64,000 bases of DNA. Source: Tritrichomonas musculus (lineage: Eukaryota; Parabasalia; Tritrichomonadida; Tritrichomonadidae). The notes beneath the pieces were generated by a model. The model was given only the letters and a program-made list of their open reading frames with translations. It was not told the origin of the DNA and did no database searches. Made by a program: the position numbers and the translations under genes. Location of the stretch: the NCBI GenBank assembly GCA_039105265.1, contig JAPFFF010000057.1:186001-250000 (forward strand), read 5' to 3'. Shown piece after piece: positions 29,302 through 40,470 of the stretch. Position 1 is the stretch's first letter, and every line of letters starts with the position of its first letter.

Positions 29302-32253
29302 TTAACTTAAGAATTTAAAGTAACAAAAGGCCAATAATAAAATCAAGATGACAAATAAAACGCATTTTTCATTGAACTTCTTTGCATCAAGAATTGTGTT
29401 ATAATAGTCAATCAATGAATAATCACCTTTATCGATCGCCATTTTAATATATCTGGCAGCTTCTCCTTTATCTTTTATTAGTCCGCCATCTTGAAACAAT
29501 GTTGAAGCATAATTTACCATTGCATCAACACATCCTTGATCAGCAGACATTTTCATATAACGAAGTCCATCTTTTTTATTATTTTTAATGTAATCTCTCC
29601 TGTAAAGCATCAGTCCATAGCAGTTCATTGCTTCAACATGACCGCGATCAGTTGCCTTTTTAAAGTATTCAAAAGCTTTTTTTCTGCTTTTTTTATTGTC
29701 ATAAAGTAATTTTCCATATTCAAACATTGCTTCTGCATTTCCGAGATCTGCAGATTTTTTAATGTATTCTTTCCCTTCAATTTCATTTTTCTGAATGCAA
29801 TGTCCATCAACAAGTAGAATTCCATAGTCAAGCATTGCATCTCTGTCACCTGACTCAGCAGCTTTTTTAGTTTCAGATATCATTTTTTTGGATATATATT
29901 TATTAGTAATGGATTCTGTATTAGTATTAACAATTGACTCTGAATTATAATTAGCATAAAATGATGAACTTTGTGGTTTAACGTTCAATGTTTTTAAAAT
30001 AGAAGTTGCAAGTGAATTTCCTTTATAAGAAGCAATTTTTAAATATTTTATGGCTTCATTTTCATCTGCTGGAATTTTATCTCCATTGATTAACAACAGT
30101 CCATAACCTAGGCATGCTTCTTCATTTCCTGCATCTGCTGCTTTTTTCGCATACATTACTGCTTGTTTAATATTTTTTGCAACTCCGTCTCCATTCATCA
30201 ATATTTTAGCATAAGTAAACATGGCATCATCATCTCCATTATCAGCTGACTTTTTAATGTACTTGATTCCTTCATTTTTATTAATATGAATTCCATTCCC
30301 AGTCATCAAAAGAACGCCATAATTGAACATTGAAACTTTATCTCCTTTATCGGCCATTATTTTTAAATAATTTGCAGCTTCTTTTTCATTTATTGGAATT
30401 CCATCACCTTCGAGTAGCATATTTGAATAAATAGACATTGCTTCAATTACACCATTATCTGCTGCTTTCTTCAAATACTTTGCTGCCTCTTTTTTATTGG
30501 CAGGGATTCCATCACCTGTGAATAGCATATCTCCATAACAATACATTGAATTACTATCGCCTTTGTCAGCTGCCATTTTGTAATATTTTGCTGCTGTTTT
30601 CTTATCATTTCCTTCATCAAGTTTCATCGCATAGAATCCCATTGCTTTTGGATAATCAAGATCTGCAGCCTTTTTAACATATTTCATTCCTTCTTCTTTA
30701 TTGGGAGGAGAAACTTCTCCATTAATAAGCATACAACCATAATAGAAGAAAGCTTCCGTGCAGCCTTGATCAGCAGCCATTTTAAAATATCGAAATGCGT
30801 CCTTTTTATCTTGAGGAATTTCATCTCCATTAAACAGCTTAGTTGCATATAAACACATCGCAGCAGGAACTCCTTTATCAGCAGCATTTTTATAATAACG
30901 ATTTGCCTCTTTTTTATTCATCTTTACTCCTTTTCCTTGATCAAGCATCATTCCAAATTTGAACATAGATAACTCGTTTCCTTGATCAGCAGAAATCTTG
31001 AAATATTTAGCAGCTTCTTTTTTGTTCATTTTAATTCCATTTCCTTCATCAAGCATGAATGCATACATTAAGACTGCCTGTTCATCGCCTCTATCTGCTG
31101 CCATTTTGATATATTTTGCTCCTTTTTCCTTGTTAATTTCACAACCAACTCCTCTAAACAGCATCAAACCAAATAGATACATTGATCTGGCATCTCCACT
31201 CTCAATTATTGGCGTGAATTTCATGCTTTGATAAAGATTTGGATCTTTCAAGTTTTCATCAAAATGATCACAATAATCAGCAACATCATCTTCATCAATA
31301 ATACCAAAAGCATCTTGTAATTTCTTTGTCATCATTTCCTCAACAATTTCACTGAATGTTGGCCTTTTTAATGGATCTTCTGACCAGCATTTTTCCAGGA
31401 AAATCTTCATCTCATCCGATTTAACAAAAGACAAGTCAGGCCTTTTTCCTTTTATTAAATCATCAGTTAATTTAAAAACATTATCATAACCTTCTAAAGG
31501 CTTTTTCCCTGTGATGATCTCATAAACAATAAACGAGTATGCAAAAACATCAATTTTATATGAATAAGGTTCACCAGAATAGATTTCTGGAGCCATGTAC
31601 ATTGGCGTTCCAACTTCTGATTCCATTTTTATTTTTGTTAACTCTTTATCAGAGACAATAGACAATCCAAAATCACAAATTTTTGGGTTGAAATTGTTAT
31701 CGAGTAGAATGTTGCCCGGCTTCAAATCTCTGTGAATAATTCCTCTTGAATGAAGGTATTTCATGCCAAATGCAACCCCCAATGCGATGATGTATTTTTT
31801 TGTGGAATTAAATTCATGAGGTGCTAAAGAACGTCTTTCTTTCTCGAGTAAATGGTCAAGTGAGCCATTTTCCATGTATTCGGTAATGAGAGTCGGATAT
31901 GGATCTGAATTAAAATCAAACAGATTAAATCCATAAAGTAGTAAAATTGAAAAGTTATCGGTTATTACATATGATTGAATTTCTTGTAAAAAGGATCCAT
32001 TTTCTATATATGATGAACCATTTAAATCAAATATTGTTTTTATATCGAATTTTCGATTTGATACTTTCGCAGCATAATTCATTTTTTCTTTGTTCTCCAC
32101 CAATAAAACTGATCCAAAGCTCCCATTACCAATTTCTTTTATGATTTTAAAATTTTTAAGGGAAAATATTCGTAAATATTTCTTTTTATTCATTTTAGAG
32201 TTAACGTGTTTTTTGAAAGATGATTTAAAACTTTTTGAATATATTAAAAACAT
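29302..32253 (-). CDS. Ser/Thr-type protein kinase with Sel1 repeats and C-terminal membrane anchor
   Basis: 983 residues, ATG at 32253. All key kinase elements are present: glycine loop GNGSFG (42-47), ATP lysine AAK (63), Glu 91 as a likely alpha-C partner, HRDLKPGN (174-181), DFG (194-196), APE (221-223) and Arg 297 in LKRP. It should therefore be active, and the style is tyrosine-kinase-like (TKL). From about 350 to 955 there are some 16 Sel1 repeats (NKKEAAKYFKISADQGNELS; DGIPANKKEAAKYLKKAADN), interrupted near 755-790 by a Ser/Asn-rich linker. The last 20 residues (CVLFVILILLLAFCYFKFLS) are a single hydrophobic span at the very end. There is no signal peptide, so it should be a tail-anchored protein with kinase and repeats in the cytosol, on the ER, hydrogenosome or another membrane. 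This is in contrast to the two Sel1 genes near the left edge, which lack the anchor and have DFD/DFE. Confidence 0.9.
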   Translation of the reverse strand: MFLIYSKSFKSSFKKHVNSKMNKKKYLRIFSLKNFKIIKEIGNGSFGSVLLVENKEKMNYAAKVSNRKFDIKTIFDLNGSSYIENGSFLQEIQSYVITDNFSILLLYGFNLFDFNSDPYPTLITEYMENGSLDHLLEKERRSLAPHEFNSTKKYIIALGVAFGMKYLHSRGIIHRDLKPGNILLDNNFNPKICDFGLSIVSDKELTKIKMESEVGTPMYMAPEIYSGEPYSYKIDVFAYSFIVYEIITGKKPLEGYDNVFKLTDDLIKGKRPDLSFVKSDEMKIFLEKCWSEDPLKRPTFSEIVEEMMTKKLQDAFGIIDEDDVADYCDHFDENLKDPNLYQSMKFTPIIESGDARSMYLFGLMLFRGVGCEINKEKGAKYIKMAADRGDEQAVLMYAFMLDEGNGIKMNKKEAAKYFKISADQGNELSMFKFGMMLDQGKGVKMNKKEANRYYKNAADKGVPAAMCLYATKLFNGDEIPQDKKDAFRYFKMAADQGCTEAFFYYGCMLINGEVSPPNKEEGMKYVKKAADLDYPKAMGFYAMKLDEGNDKKTAAKYYKMAADKGDSNSMYCYGDMLFTGDGIPANKKEAAKYLKKAADNGVIEAMSIYSNMLLEGDGIPINEKEAANYLKIMADKGDKVSMFNYGVLLMTGNGIHINKNEGIKYIKKSADNGDDDAMFTYAKILMNGDGVAKNIKQAVMYAKKAADAGNEEACLGYGLLLINGDKIPADENEAIKYLKIASYKGNSLATSILKTLNVKPQSSSFYANYNSESIVNTNTESITNKYISKKMISETKKAAESGDRDAMLDYGILLVDGHCIQKNEIEGKEYIKKSADLGNAEAMFEYGKLLYDNKKSRKKAFEYFKKATDRGHVEAMNCYGLMLYRRDYIKNNKKDGLRYMKMSADQGCVDAMVNYASTLFQDGGLIKDKGEAARYIKMAIDKGDYSLIDYYNTILDAKKFNEKCVLFVILILLLAFCYFKFLS

Positions 32254-32547
32254 AACTTTGTTTTTAATATATCTTTAAATTCCCAATTATAATTTTTAAA
32301 ATGAATACGCTAACTATTTCGTATAATTTCAAATTTTTACTTTTTTAAAAAATGAAAAAATGAGGTTAACATCATCATTGGGATTTTAATGCGATTCATT
32401 GTCTACAGACTTAATTTATGGTTTAGAAAAAAAAGCATGTTAAACACCATCAACAAATGAGCCAATTTTGTAATGCATATTATGTATAATGATTTTTAAG
32501 TTTTAAACCAATTCATATAAATTATTTAATTTTCACTACTTCAATTT

Positions 32548-34338
32548 TCATTTATATTCTTTTATATTTTTTTCTTTTATAAATTTTTCAAGTTTTATTT
32601 GCTTTTCTTCATATACAGAATCATCTTCAACCCTATTGGACATCATCCAATCTATTGTGTCGTTTATTTCAAGTTTTATTAAATCTTTGTTTTCTTGTGA
32701 CACGTTTTTTAAAATCTTATCATCAAAAAGTAAATCACGAGTAGTAAAACATAAATTTTCGAGACCTTTTTTAGGATTATATTCTTCAATGTCAGCATTT
32801 TGAATTGGAGCTGCGATATTATCGACATCAATTGAGATTGTTTTGGAAATGTCATTTGATTTATCGCGAGCTGTAACTTTCATACATCCTAGTGAGTCGA
32901 TATCAAATATGATTTCAATTCTCGGGACGCCTTTAGGAGCTTGACTAACTTCGGAAAAGTTTAAAACGCCGATGAGATCATTCTTAGTTGATTGACAAAA
33001 ATCACCTTCGAAAATTTTAATTGAAATTTCTTTTTGATTATTTCGAGTAGTTGTGAATACACTCGATAACTTTGCTGGTAATTCTCTATTACGAAAAATT
33101 ATCAAAGATTGCTTTTCATCCTTTGTTTCTACGCCAAGTGAAATTGGAATGGCTTGGATAATAAGCAAATCATTCAAAATATTCGACATATTGGTATCAA
33201 ATGAAATGATTCCAGATTGAAATGCTGCTCCAAATACCGCTGATTCATCTGGATTAATGCCTTTAAAAATTTTTTTACCATTGAAGAATTCACGAAACAA
33301 TTGCTCGATGAAATGAACTTTCGATGAACCGCCAAATAGAATGACATGTAAAATATCATCCTTGCTAACATTAGCGTCTTTTAAAGCTCTTTTTACTGGA
33401 ATCATTATTGAATCCAGTAATTCATCGTTCAAGTATTCAAATGTTTGAAGTGAAATATTGTCAACCAAATCATGTCCTTCATAAATTGAATCACAAACAA
33501 TTTTCGCACTTGAATATGTCGACAAAGTCTTCTTCGCATTTTCGCAAGCTTTTCTTAGTTTGAGAAGAGCACGAGGTGACTGTCGAAGATCGCTTTTATA
33601 TTTTTCTTTGAATCTCTCTGCAAAATATTCAATCATGTTGTTATTAATGTCTTCACCTCCAAGATGATTGTTTCCTGACGTTGATATTGTTTCAATTATC
33701 CCATCAACAATGTAAACAAGCGAGACATCGAGTGTTCCTCCTCCAAAATCGAATGACATTGCATAGTATTCGTTATCTGTTTTTTCGATGATTTTGAAAT
33801 TTATCATTGATAAAAGAGACGTGTTTACTAATGAAACAAATGTAAAGCCTGCTTTCTCAGCGGCTTGTTTAATGCAAAAACGCTGTTTTGTGTTGAAATA
33901 TGATGGAATTGTTATGACTACTTTTCCAATTTTATCATTCATTTGTTTTTCGATTATTTCTTTCACAAATGATAGAAACATCGTAACAAGTTCATCAACA
34001 CTTATGCGCTTTACTTCATTTTGATTTTCAACAACAAATAAAGGCTGATCATTATCTCCTGAAATAATTTTGAATGGTAAATTTATTATATCTTTTTGAA
34101 TTATTGGATCTAAGAATTTTTTTCCTATAAAACGTAAAAAATTAAATATCGTATTTCGTGGATTTATTAATGATTGATTTTTTGCTTCATCTCCAAAAAG
34201 ACATCCTTCTTCTGTAAATGCTACATAAGTTGGAGTTTTTCTATTTCCCATATTATTAGTAATTATTTCAACCTTATCATTATGAAAGATACTAAAGCGA
34301 GTATAAGTTGTTCCAAGATCAATTCCTACAGCTGCCAT
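32548..34338 (-). CDS. divergent Hsp70-like protein lacking two catalytic residues
   Basis: 596 residues from the ATG at 34336-34338 (MAAVGIDLGTTYTRF). An in-frame TTG upstream gives 15 more codons without homology. Hsp70 marks are clear: GIDLGTT (5-11), VVITIPSYFNTKQR (about 140-153), FDFGGGTLDVSLV (196-208), LFGGSSKVHFI, and a beta-sandwich substrate domain with FEGDF and VTARDKS. Two active-site residues known from bovine Hsc70 are changed. Lys71 in NTVFDAKRLIG is Leu 68 here (NTIFNFLRFIG), and Glu175 in INEPTAAA is Thr 173 here (VNTSLLSM). Asp10 and Asp199/206 equivalents are kept. The C-terminal lid is short and there is no EEVD tail or ER/hydrogenosome signal. It can probably bind ATP but hydrolyse it poorly; I infer a regulatory or holding role rather than a full chaperone cycle. 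Confidence 0.9.
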   Translation of the reverse strand: MAAVGIDLGTTYTRFSIFHNDKVEIITNNMGNRKTPTYVAFTEEGCLFGDEAKNQSLINPRNTIFNFLRFIGKKFLDPIIQKDIINLPFKIISGDNDQPLFVVENQNEVKRISVDELVTMFLSFVKEIIEKQMNDKIGKVVITIPSYFNTKQRFCIKQAAEKAGFTFVSLVNTSLLSMINFKIIEKTDNEYYAMSFDFGGGTLDVSLVYIVDGIIETISTSGNNHLGGEDINNNMIEYFAERFKEKYKSDLRQSPRALLKLRKACENAKKTLSTYSSAKIVCDSIYEGHDLVDNISLQTFEYLNDELLDSIMIPVKRALKDANVSKDDILHVILFGGSSKVHFIEQLFREFFNGKKIFKGINPDESAVFGAAFQSGIISFDTNMSNILNDLLIIQAIPISLGVETKDEKQSLIIFRNRELPAKLSSVFTTTRNNQKEISIKIFEGDFCQSTKNDLIGVLNFSEVSQAPKGVPRIEIIFDIDSLGCMKVTARDKSNDISKTISIDVDNIAAPIQNADIEEYNPKKGLENLCFTTRDLLFDDKILKNVSQENKDLIKLEINDTIDWMMSNRVEDDSVYEEKQIKLEKFIKEKNIKEYK

Positions 34339-35409
34339 AAAAAAAAATAGTCGGAGAATTGGGCAGACTTTTTTATTTTTCAATACTTTATTTTTGTAAA
34401 TAATTGAATTTTTTTTTATTATTATGGGAAATACATGAGCTTTTAACTAATAATTCAATTAAATTAATCAATAAACGTTTAAATAAGGTTATTATTTTGA
34501 TATTTTTAAATATCAGAAAATCTTGTTCCAAAATAAGAAAAAAAATTTTTGATCTAGGCGCAGCCTAAAAGTTTTATGCATTGGAATATTAAAAGATTGC
34601 CAGCTTTGATCTCTACTGTTGAGGTGAAGGTATTGTTCTCTTAATTCCAAATTAAAAAAAAAGAATTTGATAAAAATCCAATTATTCAAAAAGTTGTTGT
34701 TTTTTTCAGAAAAAGTGGAAGACGGAAATTGCAATCCGAAAAGAAAATGCAAGTGAGACATCCACAACGTCACTTTTTTTATTCGTTAAAGAACAACGAA
34801 ACTTTTATTTGATAGTTATCCTCAAAATAAATGCCAATTTTAATTATCTATAGTTGATTTAATGAATGATTGTCGAGAAAAAATGTTCAATAAATGAAGT
34901 ACTCCATTGATTTTCTTTTTTAAAACGATTGCTTTCTATTAAACAATATTGAGAAGCGTGAAGTGTTTTTTTAGTAAATAAAAAGAATTTCTCTTAAATA
35001 TTTATTCATAAGGTTGACTTGGCATTCATTGAATCAACTTTCTATCAACTTTATTTGGATGTTATGACCAAATTAAAACGGTTATAATGAAACAAAATAA
35101 CATAGTTACGTCGGCATTTAAAGTAACGAAATTCAATCTTATTCAGGGAAATTTCATATTTATCAAAATACTTCTCAAAGCATGAGAGCATATCTTTTTA
35201 AACATTTTCATTTTAGCCTATTAGAATTAGTTATTATGCCTTATTTAAGTGTTGTTAAAAATACTTTTTGGTTTTAGACGACAATATCTTGATTTTTTTT
35301 GCTTATATCCACAATTAAAAATTTTTGAATCAAAAGTTATTGATTTACATATAAAAATAATAATTTATGAAAAAAAACAAAGATTTATCAATACGTCATA
35401 ATGTCTGAT
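34339..35409. other. intergenic, AT-rich, left flank of the transposon
   Basis: About 1.07 kb upstream of the Hsp70 gene and up to the left end of the mobile element. It holds small chance frames only (for example 34513-34773 on the minus strand, Phe/Leu-rich without a domain). A slightly less AT-rich patch at 34550-34780 has no readable identity. Confidence 0.4.
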
Positions 35410-35740
35410 AGGTACTCTCCTATTATATTGCTTCGTTCTCTCAATTTTCTGAGGCCTCTCAAATTTAAAAGAAGTTTATTTTAGCAAAATAATCACCTAT
35501 CAAAAAATTCAATGGATTCAAAAATTCAAAGAATGAAAAAATAAAAAATAAAAAATAAAAAAGATATCAAAGATACCAAACTCCACTAATAAAATAAAAT
35601 CAGTCAATTCAGTGATTATATCTGAAACATCATCTATTTCCAAGTAATATTGCTATTTGTACTTGCAAAATAAGATCCATTTCCAACGATCATTTTGACA
35701 TTCTACTAAATTCGACTAAAACGAGCAACATTAACTAATA
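35410..35740 (+). repeat. left terminal inverted repeat, unique part
   Basis: Starts AGGTACTCTCC and continues through GCTTCGTTCTCTCAATTTTC, GAGGCCTCTC and an (AAAAAAT)n-like stretch. It is the reverse complement of 40470-40799 with very few differences. It contains AACGATCAT at 35685-35693. Confidence 0.85.
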
Positions 35741-36525
35741 ATGAACAATATAAAATGATATAATATATTATATGATTATTTATTCTTATTTATTCGTACT
35801 CCTTACTATAAATTTATTGAATCTTATTTCCAAATTCATTATTTTTTCATTTTTTCGTTATAATAACTAACAATACACAATATTATATGATGTAATATGC
35901 AATAGGATTGTTATTTCTTATTCTTTCGTTCTCCTTACTATAAATTTATTGAATCTTATTTCCAAATTCATTATTTTTTCATTTTTTCGTTATATTCACT
36001 AACAATACACAATATTATATGATGTAATATGCAATAGGATTGTTATTTCTTATTCTTTTGTTCTCCTTACTATAAATTTATTGAATCTTATTTCCAAATT
36101 CATTATTTTTTCATTTTTTCGTTATATTCACTAACAATACACAATATTATATGATGTAATATGCAATAGGATTGTTATTTCTTATTCTTTCGTTCTCCTT
36201 ACTATAAATTTATTGAATCTTATTTCCAAATTCATTATTTTTTCATTTTTTCGTTATATTCACTAATAATACACGATATTATATGATGTAATATGCAATA
36301 AGATTGTTAATTCTTATTCTTTTGTTCTCCTTACTATAAATTTATTGAATCTTATTTCCAAATTCATCATTTTTTCATATAGTCGTCATATTAACTAACA
36401 ATGAACAATATAAAATGATATAATATATGATATTATTATTTATTCTTATTTATTCGTTCTCCTTGTTAAAAATTCATTAAATCTTTTTTTTAAATTTAAT
36501 ATCTTCAAGTTATTTCATTAAAATA
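35735..36525 (+). repeat. 132-bp tandem repeat, six units, inside the left arm
   Basis: The marker CCTTACTATAAATTTATTGA recurs at 35801, 35933, 36065, 36197 and 36329, and a diverged version at 36461: exactly 132 bases each time. The four inner units are almost identical to each other. The first and last units share their own variant (ATGAACAATATAAAATGATA). That pattern is expected when unequal exchange homogenises the middle of an array. Confidence 0.95.
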
Positions 36526-37494
36526 TCTAATAATATATGAAACCCTATGATATAATCTGTTATTATGATGTCACAAAGCTTTTATTTATTTTCTGCTTAT
36601 TTCTTTCTATCATAATATTTTTATATAATTTTGAAAAAACTCATTGAATTATTTCAATAAATGAAGTATTAAAAAAATGCTCTTTAATCTCTAGCTTATA
36701 AAAATAAATTGAACTTTCATATATTCATGAAACAAATGATGAAATCTTTTATTTTAAGTATTCAAAATTATTATATGATTTTCAGTCAGTGTTCTGTTAA
36801 AATATTATTCTAACTAATTCTATCAGCATTATCATCCATTTCATCATTGATCACAATTATTTACATCATTATTATAACAAGTTATATCATTATTCTAGAT
36901 TATTTCTTCATCAAACAACTTATACAATCATTATTTTTATTCATAAGAGTAATGCTATAGATGGAAAAAAGGAATTATATCCCTGCTATCAAAAGTTAAC
37001 TCTATTTATATCCTTAACCAGTATAATTCAATTACAGTTATATATCCATATCCATTATAATTTCATTTCTAAATCATATCCCTTTAAGCATTCTCTTACC
37101 TAAACCTTTAATAACTATTTTTACAGCAGTATGCACTTAATTAAGCAATCCAAATTGTTAATATCATCAGCTCTTGCACTTATTAATGTGCCTTTATCGA
37201 TTTCTTTTGTTATTTCAATAAAAACTATATGTGTCAATATTAAGTGTGCTTCAATTATTTAAAGGAAGTTATAGATTCTTTATTTCTTTCATATTAATCT
37301 TTAATTAAATCACCAAAATATTTAGAATTAATGCTGTCTATTGTAATAATTACACTAACATTATCATACATAGCTTTGTTAAACTCTTTAAATGCATTAT
37401 CATTGACTCATAACGATTATATAATGCTTGATATAAAACATTTATTTTATGTTAACTATATCCATAATAGAAAAAACTTATGGAAATCGCGTAT

Positions 37495-38085
37495 ACATAT
37501 TGAAATCATTCATTTAGTCACTAAAATCATTGTTTTAATCACTAAAATAACACATTAATCACTGATATCATTCATATAATCATTGAAATTGTTCATTTAA
37601 TCACTAAAATAACACATTAATCACTAAAATCATTCATTTCATCACTGATATCATTGTTTTAATCACTGAAATAACACATTATTTAATGAAATTATTCATT
37701 TTATCACTGGTATCATTCATTTAATCACTGAAATCATTGTTTTAATCACTAAAATAACACATTAATCACTAAAATCATTCATTTTATCACTGATATCATT
37801 CATTTAATCACTAAAAATATTCATTTTATCACTGGTATCATTGTTTTAATCACTGAAATCATTCATTTCATCACTGATATCATTCATTTAATCACTGAAA
37901 TCATTGTTTTAATCACTAAAATAACACATTAATCACTAAAATCATTTATTTCATCACTGATATCATTCATTTAATCACTGAAATCATTATTTTAATCACT
38001 AAAATAACAAATTTATAAGACATTAATCAACGTAACCATTCATTTATTCATTGAAATCTTTAATTTAATCGCTAAAATCATACAT
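37495..38085. repeat. 21-bp minisatellite
   Basis: About 27 imperfect copies of a unit near TCATTCATTTAATCACTGAAA, with ATCATTG, AACACATTAA and TTTCATCACTGATA variants. It lies between the left arm and the transposase gene of the mobile element. No coding sense. Confidence 0.85.
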
Positions 38086-38551
38086 TTTTGTATGTTTTCC
38101 ATAACAGATTGGTGCTTTTTTTGATAAACTTCATTTTTCTAATCTCTTTTTTTAATTAAAATTGATGATAAATATAATTTATTTATAAAAAACTTCTTTT
38201 TCAATAATCTTTATTGCAAATGTAAACTATATATTTTAAGTTGGAAACCATATTTCAATATGAATTATAAAGTTTTTATTTGAATAAAAAAATATATAAC
38301 AAAAATTATAATATTTGTTATTTCATTTCAAAAATTTGTTATTTAATTTGGTTCTTATTAAGATAACTTAGTTTTTAGAAATCGAATATCATAAATGAAA
38401 AAGTTTGAAATTTTTCTATTAAATGTTTAAATGACGTTAATTCTTAATATAATTTTATATGAATCAATCAATAGTTAATGCGTTTGAAAATCAATCTCAA
38501 AATCTTGTTGGATTATATATATTTTGTTCAAACAAAAACAATATGTTTTAA

Positions 38552-39397
38552 TTATTTCGCGAATTAAATATAATTGAAGATTCTTGCCAGTGTCCTAAAT
38601 GCGAAGCAGAAACATCAAATATACATAACTCTAGTATTACGTATTTCAATCTGCTACGCTATTGCACTCAATGTCACATTCATTTTTCATTATTTCACAA
38701 AACAATACTTACAAGAGCCCACATCGATCCTCCCACCTTTCTAGCATTAGCATATTGCTGGACTCATCGATACTCTCTCAAAGATACCTGTGCTGAATGT
38801 AATGTAAGCAAAGATACAGTGACAAACTTTTTTACGGCATTTAGAGACTCGGTTATCGAAGAAATAACTGAAGGACCTCAAGAACAAATTGGTGGACCAG
38901 ACATGAATGTTGAGATAGATGAAACAGTAATTACTCACCGGAAATATGACAGAGGACGCCAATTGAAGACAGTTTGGGTTTTCGGTGGAATCTGTAGAGA
39001 GACCGATAAAGCTTTTGCGCTGGTAGTTGAAGATCGAACTGCACCGACTCTCAATGATCAAATATCAAAACACATCGCAGCAGGTTCCATCATTCATTCA
39101 GACACCTGGGCTTCTTACCAACAAATCGAAAACATCCCAAACAAAAACTTCACTCACTTTTCAGTAAATCATTCTAAAAATTTTGTTGACCCCGAGACCG
39201 GTTCGCACACACAACATATCGAAAGGATGTGGAGAGAACTCAAATTTAAAAAGCTGATGTCGTGCGGAATAAGCTCATTGGATGCTCAAGGATATGTTTT
39301 CGAATATATCTGGCGTCGAAACAACTTAAAAGGACTTTCAAGAGGACAGAAACTAATAAAACTATTAAGGACAATAGGAAAAACAAGTTACACATAA
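38552..39397 (+). CDS. Merlin/IS1595-type transposase
   Basis: 281 codons open after a stop at 38549-38551. A zinc ribbon lies at the start (CQCPKC ... YCTQCH), then a helical part (CAECNVSKDTVTNFF) and the catalytic domain. Its acidic residues are D in VEIDET, D in HSDTWASY and E in HTQHIERMW. This is the cut-and-paste DDE layout of the ISXO2/IS1595 family, whose eukaryotic branch is Merlin. C-terminal YIWRRNN is also typical. There is no ATG ahead of the zinc ribbon in this frame: the nearest one upstream (38543) is followed by TTT and TAA. So either the gene uses another start, the 5' end has changed by mutation, or a short upstream exon exists. Otherwise the coding sequence is unbroken and looks usable. 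It is GC-richer than the rest of the element. Confidence 0.85.
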   Translation, partial: LFRELNIIEDSCQCPKCEAETSNIHNSSITYFNLLRYCTQCHIHFSLFHKTILTRAHIDPPTFLALAYCWTHRYSLKDTCAECNVSKDTVTNFFTAFRDSVIEEITEGPQEQIGGPDMNVEIDETVITHRKYDRGRQLKTVWVFGGICRETDKAFALVVEDRTAPTLNDQISKHIAAGSIIHSDTWASYQQIENIPNKNFTHFSVNHSKNFVDPETGSHTQHIERMWRELKFKKLMSCGISSLDAQGYVFEYIWRRNNLKGLSRGQKLIKLLRTIGKTSYT

Positions 39398-39544
39398 AAA
39401 GATCAAGGTTTAGTAAAAACAAATTGAATTCTAATTATCTTTTTTTTTCTTTAAAACAGTTTTTTTTTTTAATTTCAATTGAATTTGTATTAGTTAAATC
39501 TTTTTTGTAGATATTATTCTTTATGGATACAAGTTGATCAAAAT

Positions 39545-39850
39545 ACAAATATTTGCTATTGAAATAAAACAGTAAATGGATAAAATGCATAAAAAATCGA
39601 GTTTAATAACAATGAATTAACCATTATTCGTATATTTATAAAGAAAACGAGCTGCATTAGTTAATTTGCAAATATTCGTAATTGAATCAAATAGTAAATA
39701 GATAAAATGCACAAAAAATCGAGTTTAATAACAATGAATTAATCAATATTTGTATATTTCGAAAGAAAACGAGCTGCATTAGTTAATTTGTAAATATTCG
39801 TAATTGAATCAAATAGTAAATGGATTAAATGCATAATAAATCGGGTTTCT
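39545..39850. repeat. 122-bp tandem repeat, about 2.5 units
   Basis: CGAGCTGCATTAGTTAATTTG recurs at 39648 and 39770, 122 bases apart, with GTAATTGAATCAAATAGTAA and AATCGAGTTTAATAACAATG also repeating in step. It lies between the transposase stop and the right arm. Confidence 0.85.
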
Positions 39851-40059
39851 ACGATGTTTATTTGTAAATAACTGTTACTATGCAGAAATAAATGAGAAAA
39901 TTACTTGATTTTGAAATGCAAATATACTTAATAATACTTTATCAATTGAAATAATTCAATGAGTTTTTTCAAAATAATATTAATATTATATATTATAAAG
40001 AGAAACAAATAAGCAGAAAATAAAAGATTTGCAATATTATTATAACTGATAATACAATT

Positions 40060-40470
40060 AAGTATTATATATTGTTAGTTACTATAACGAAAAAATGAAA
40101 AAATAATGAATTTGGAAATAAGATTCAATAAATTTATAGTAAGGAGAACAAAAGAATAAGAAATAACAATCCTATTGCATATTACATCATATAATATTGT
40201 GTATTGTTAGTGAATATAACGAAAAAATGAAAAAATAATGAATTTGGAAATAAGATTCAATAAATTTATAGTAAGGAGAACGAAAGAATAAGAAATAACA
40301 ATCCTATTGCATATTACATCATATAATATTGTGTATTGTTAGTTATTATAACGAAAAAATGAAAAAATAATGAATTTGGAAATAAGATTCAATAAATTTA
40401 TAGTAAGGAGTACGAATAAATAAGAATAAATAATCATATAATATATTATATCATTTTATATCGTTCATTA
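40060..40470 (-). repeat. 132-bp tandem repeat, three units, inside the right arm
   Basis: TATAGTAAGG (the marker reversed) recurs at 40135, 40267 and 40399, again 132 bases apart. It is the same satellite as in the left arm but with about half the copies, so the arms differ in length only by unit number. Confidence 0.95.

Noticed and set aside
34513-34773. 86-codon minus-strand frame upstream of the Hsp70 gene
   Set aside because: Phe/Leu/Asn-rich, no domain, no repeat; it fits chance in AT-rich DNA.
37331-37558. 75-codon frame inside the transposon
   Set aside because: It runs into the 21-bp minisatellite and has no domain; it is not a second transposon gene.
37495-38085. CRISPR-like array
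   Set aside because: The units follow each other without spacers, and the sequence is eukaryotic; it is a minisatellite.
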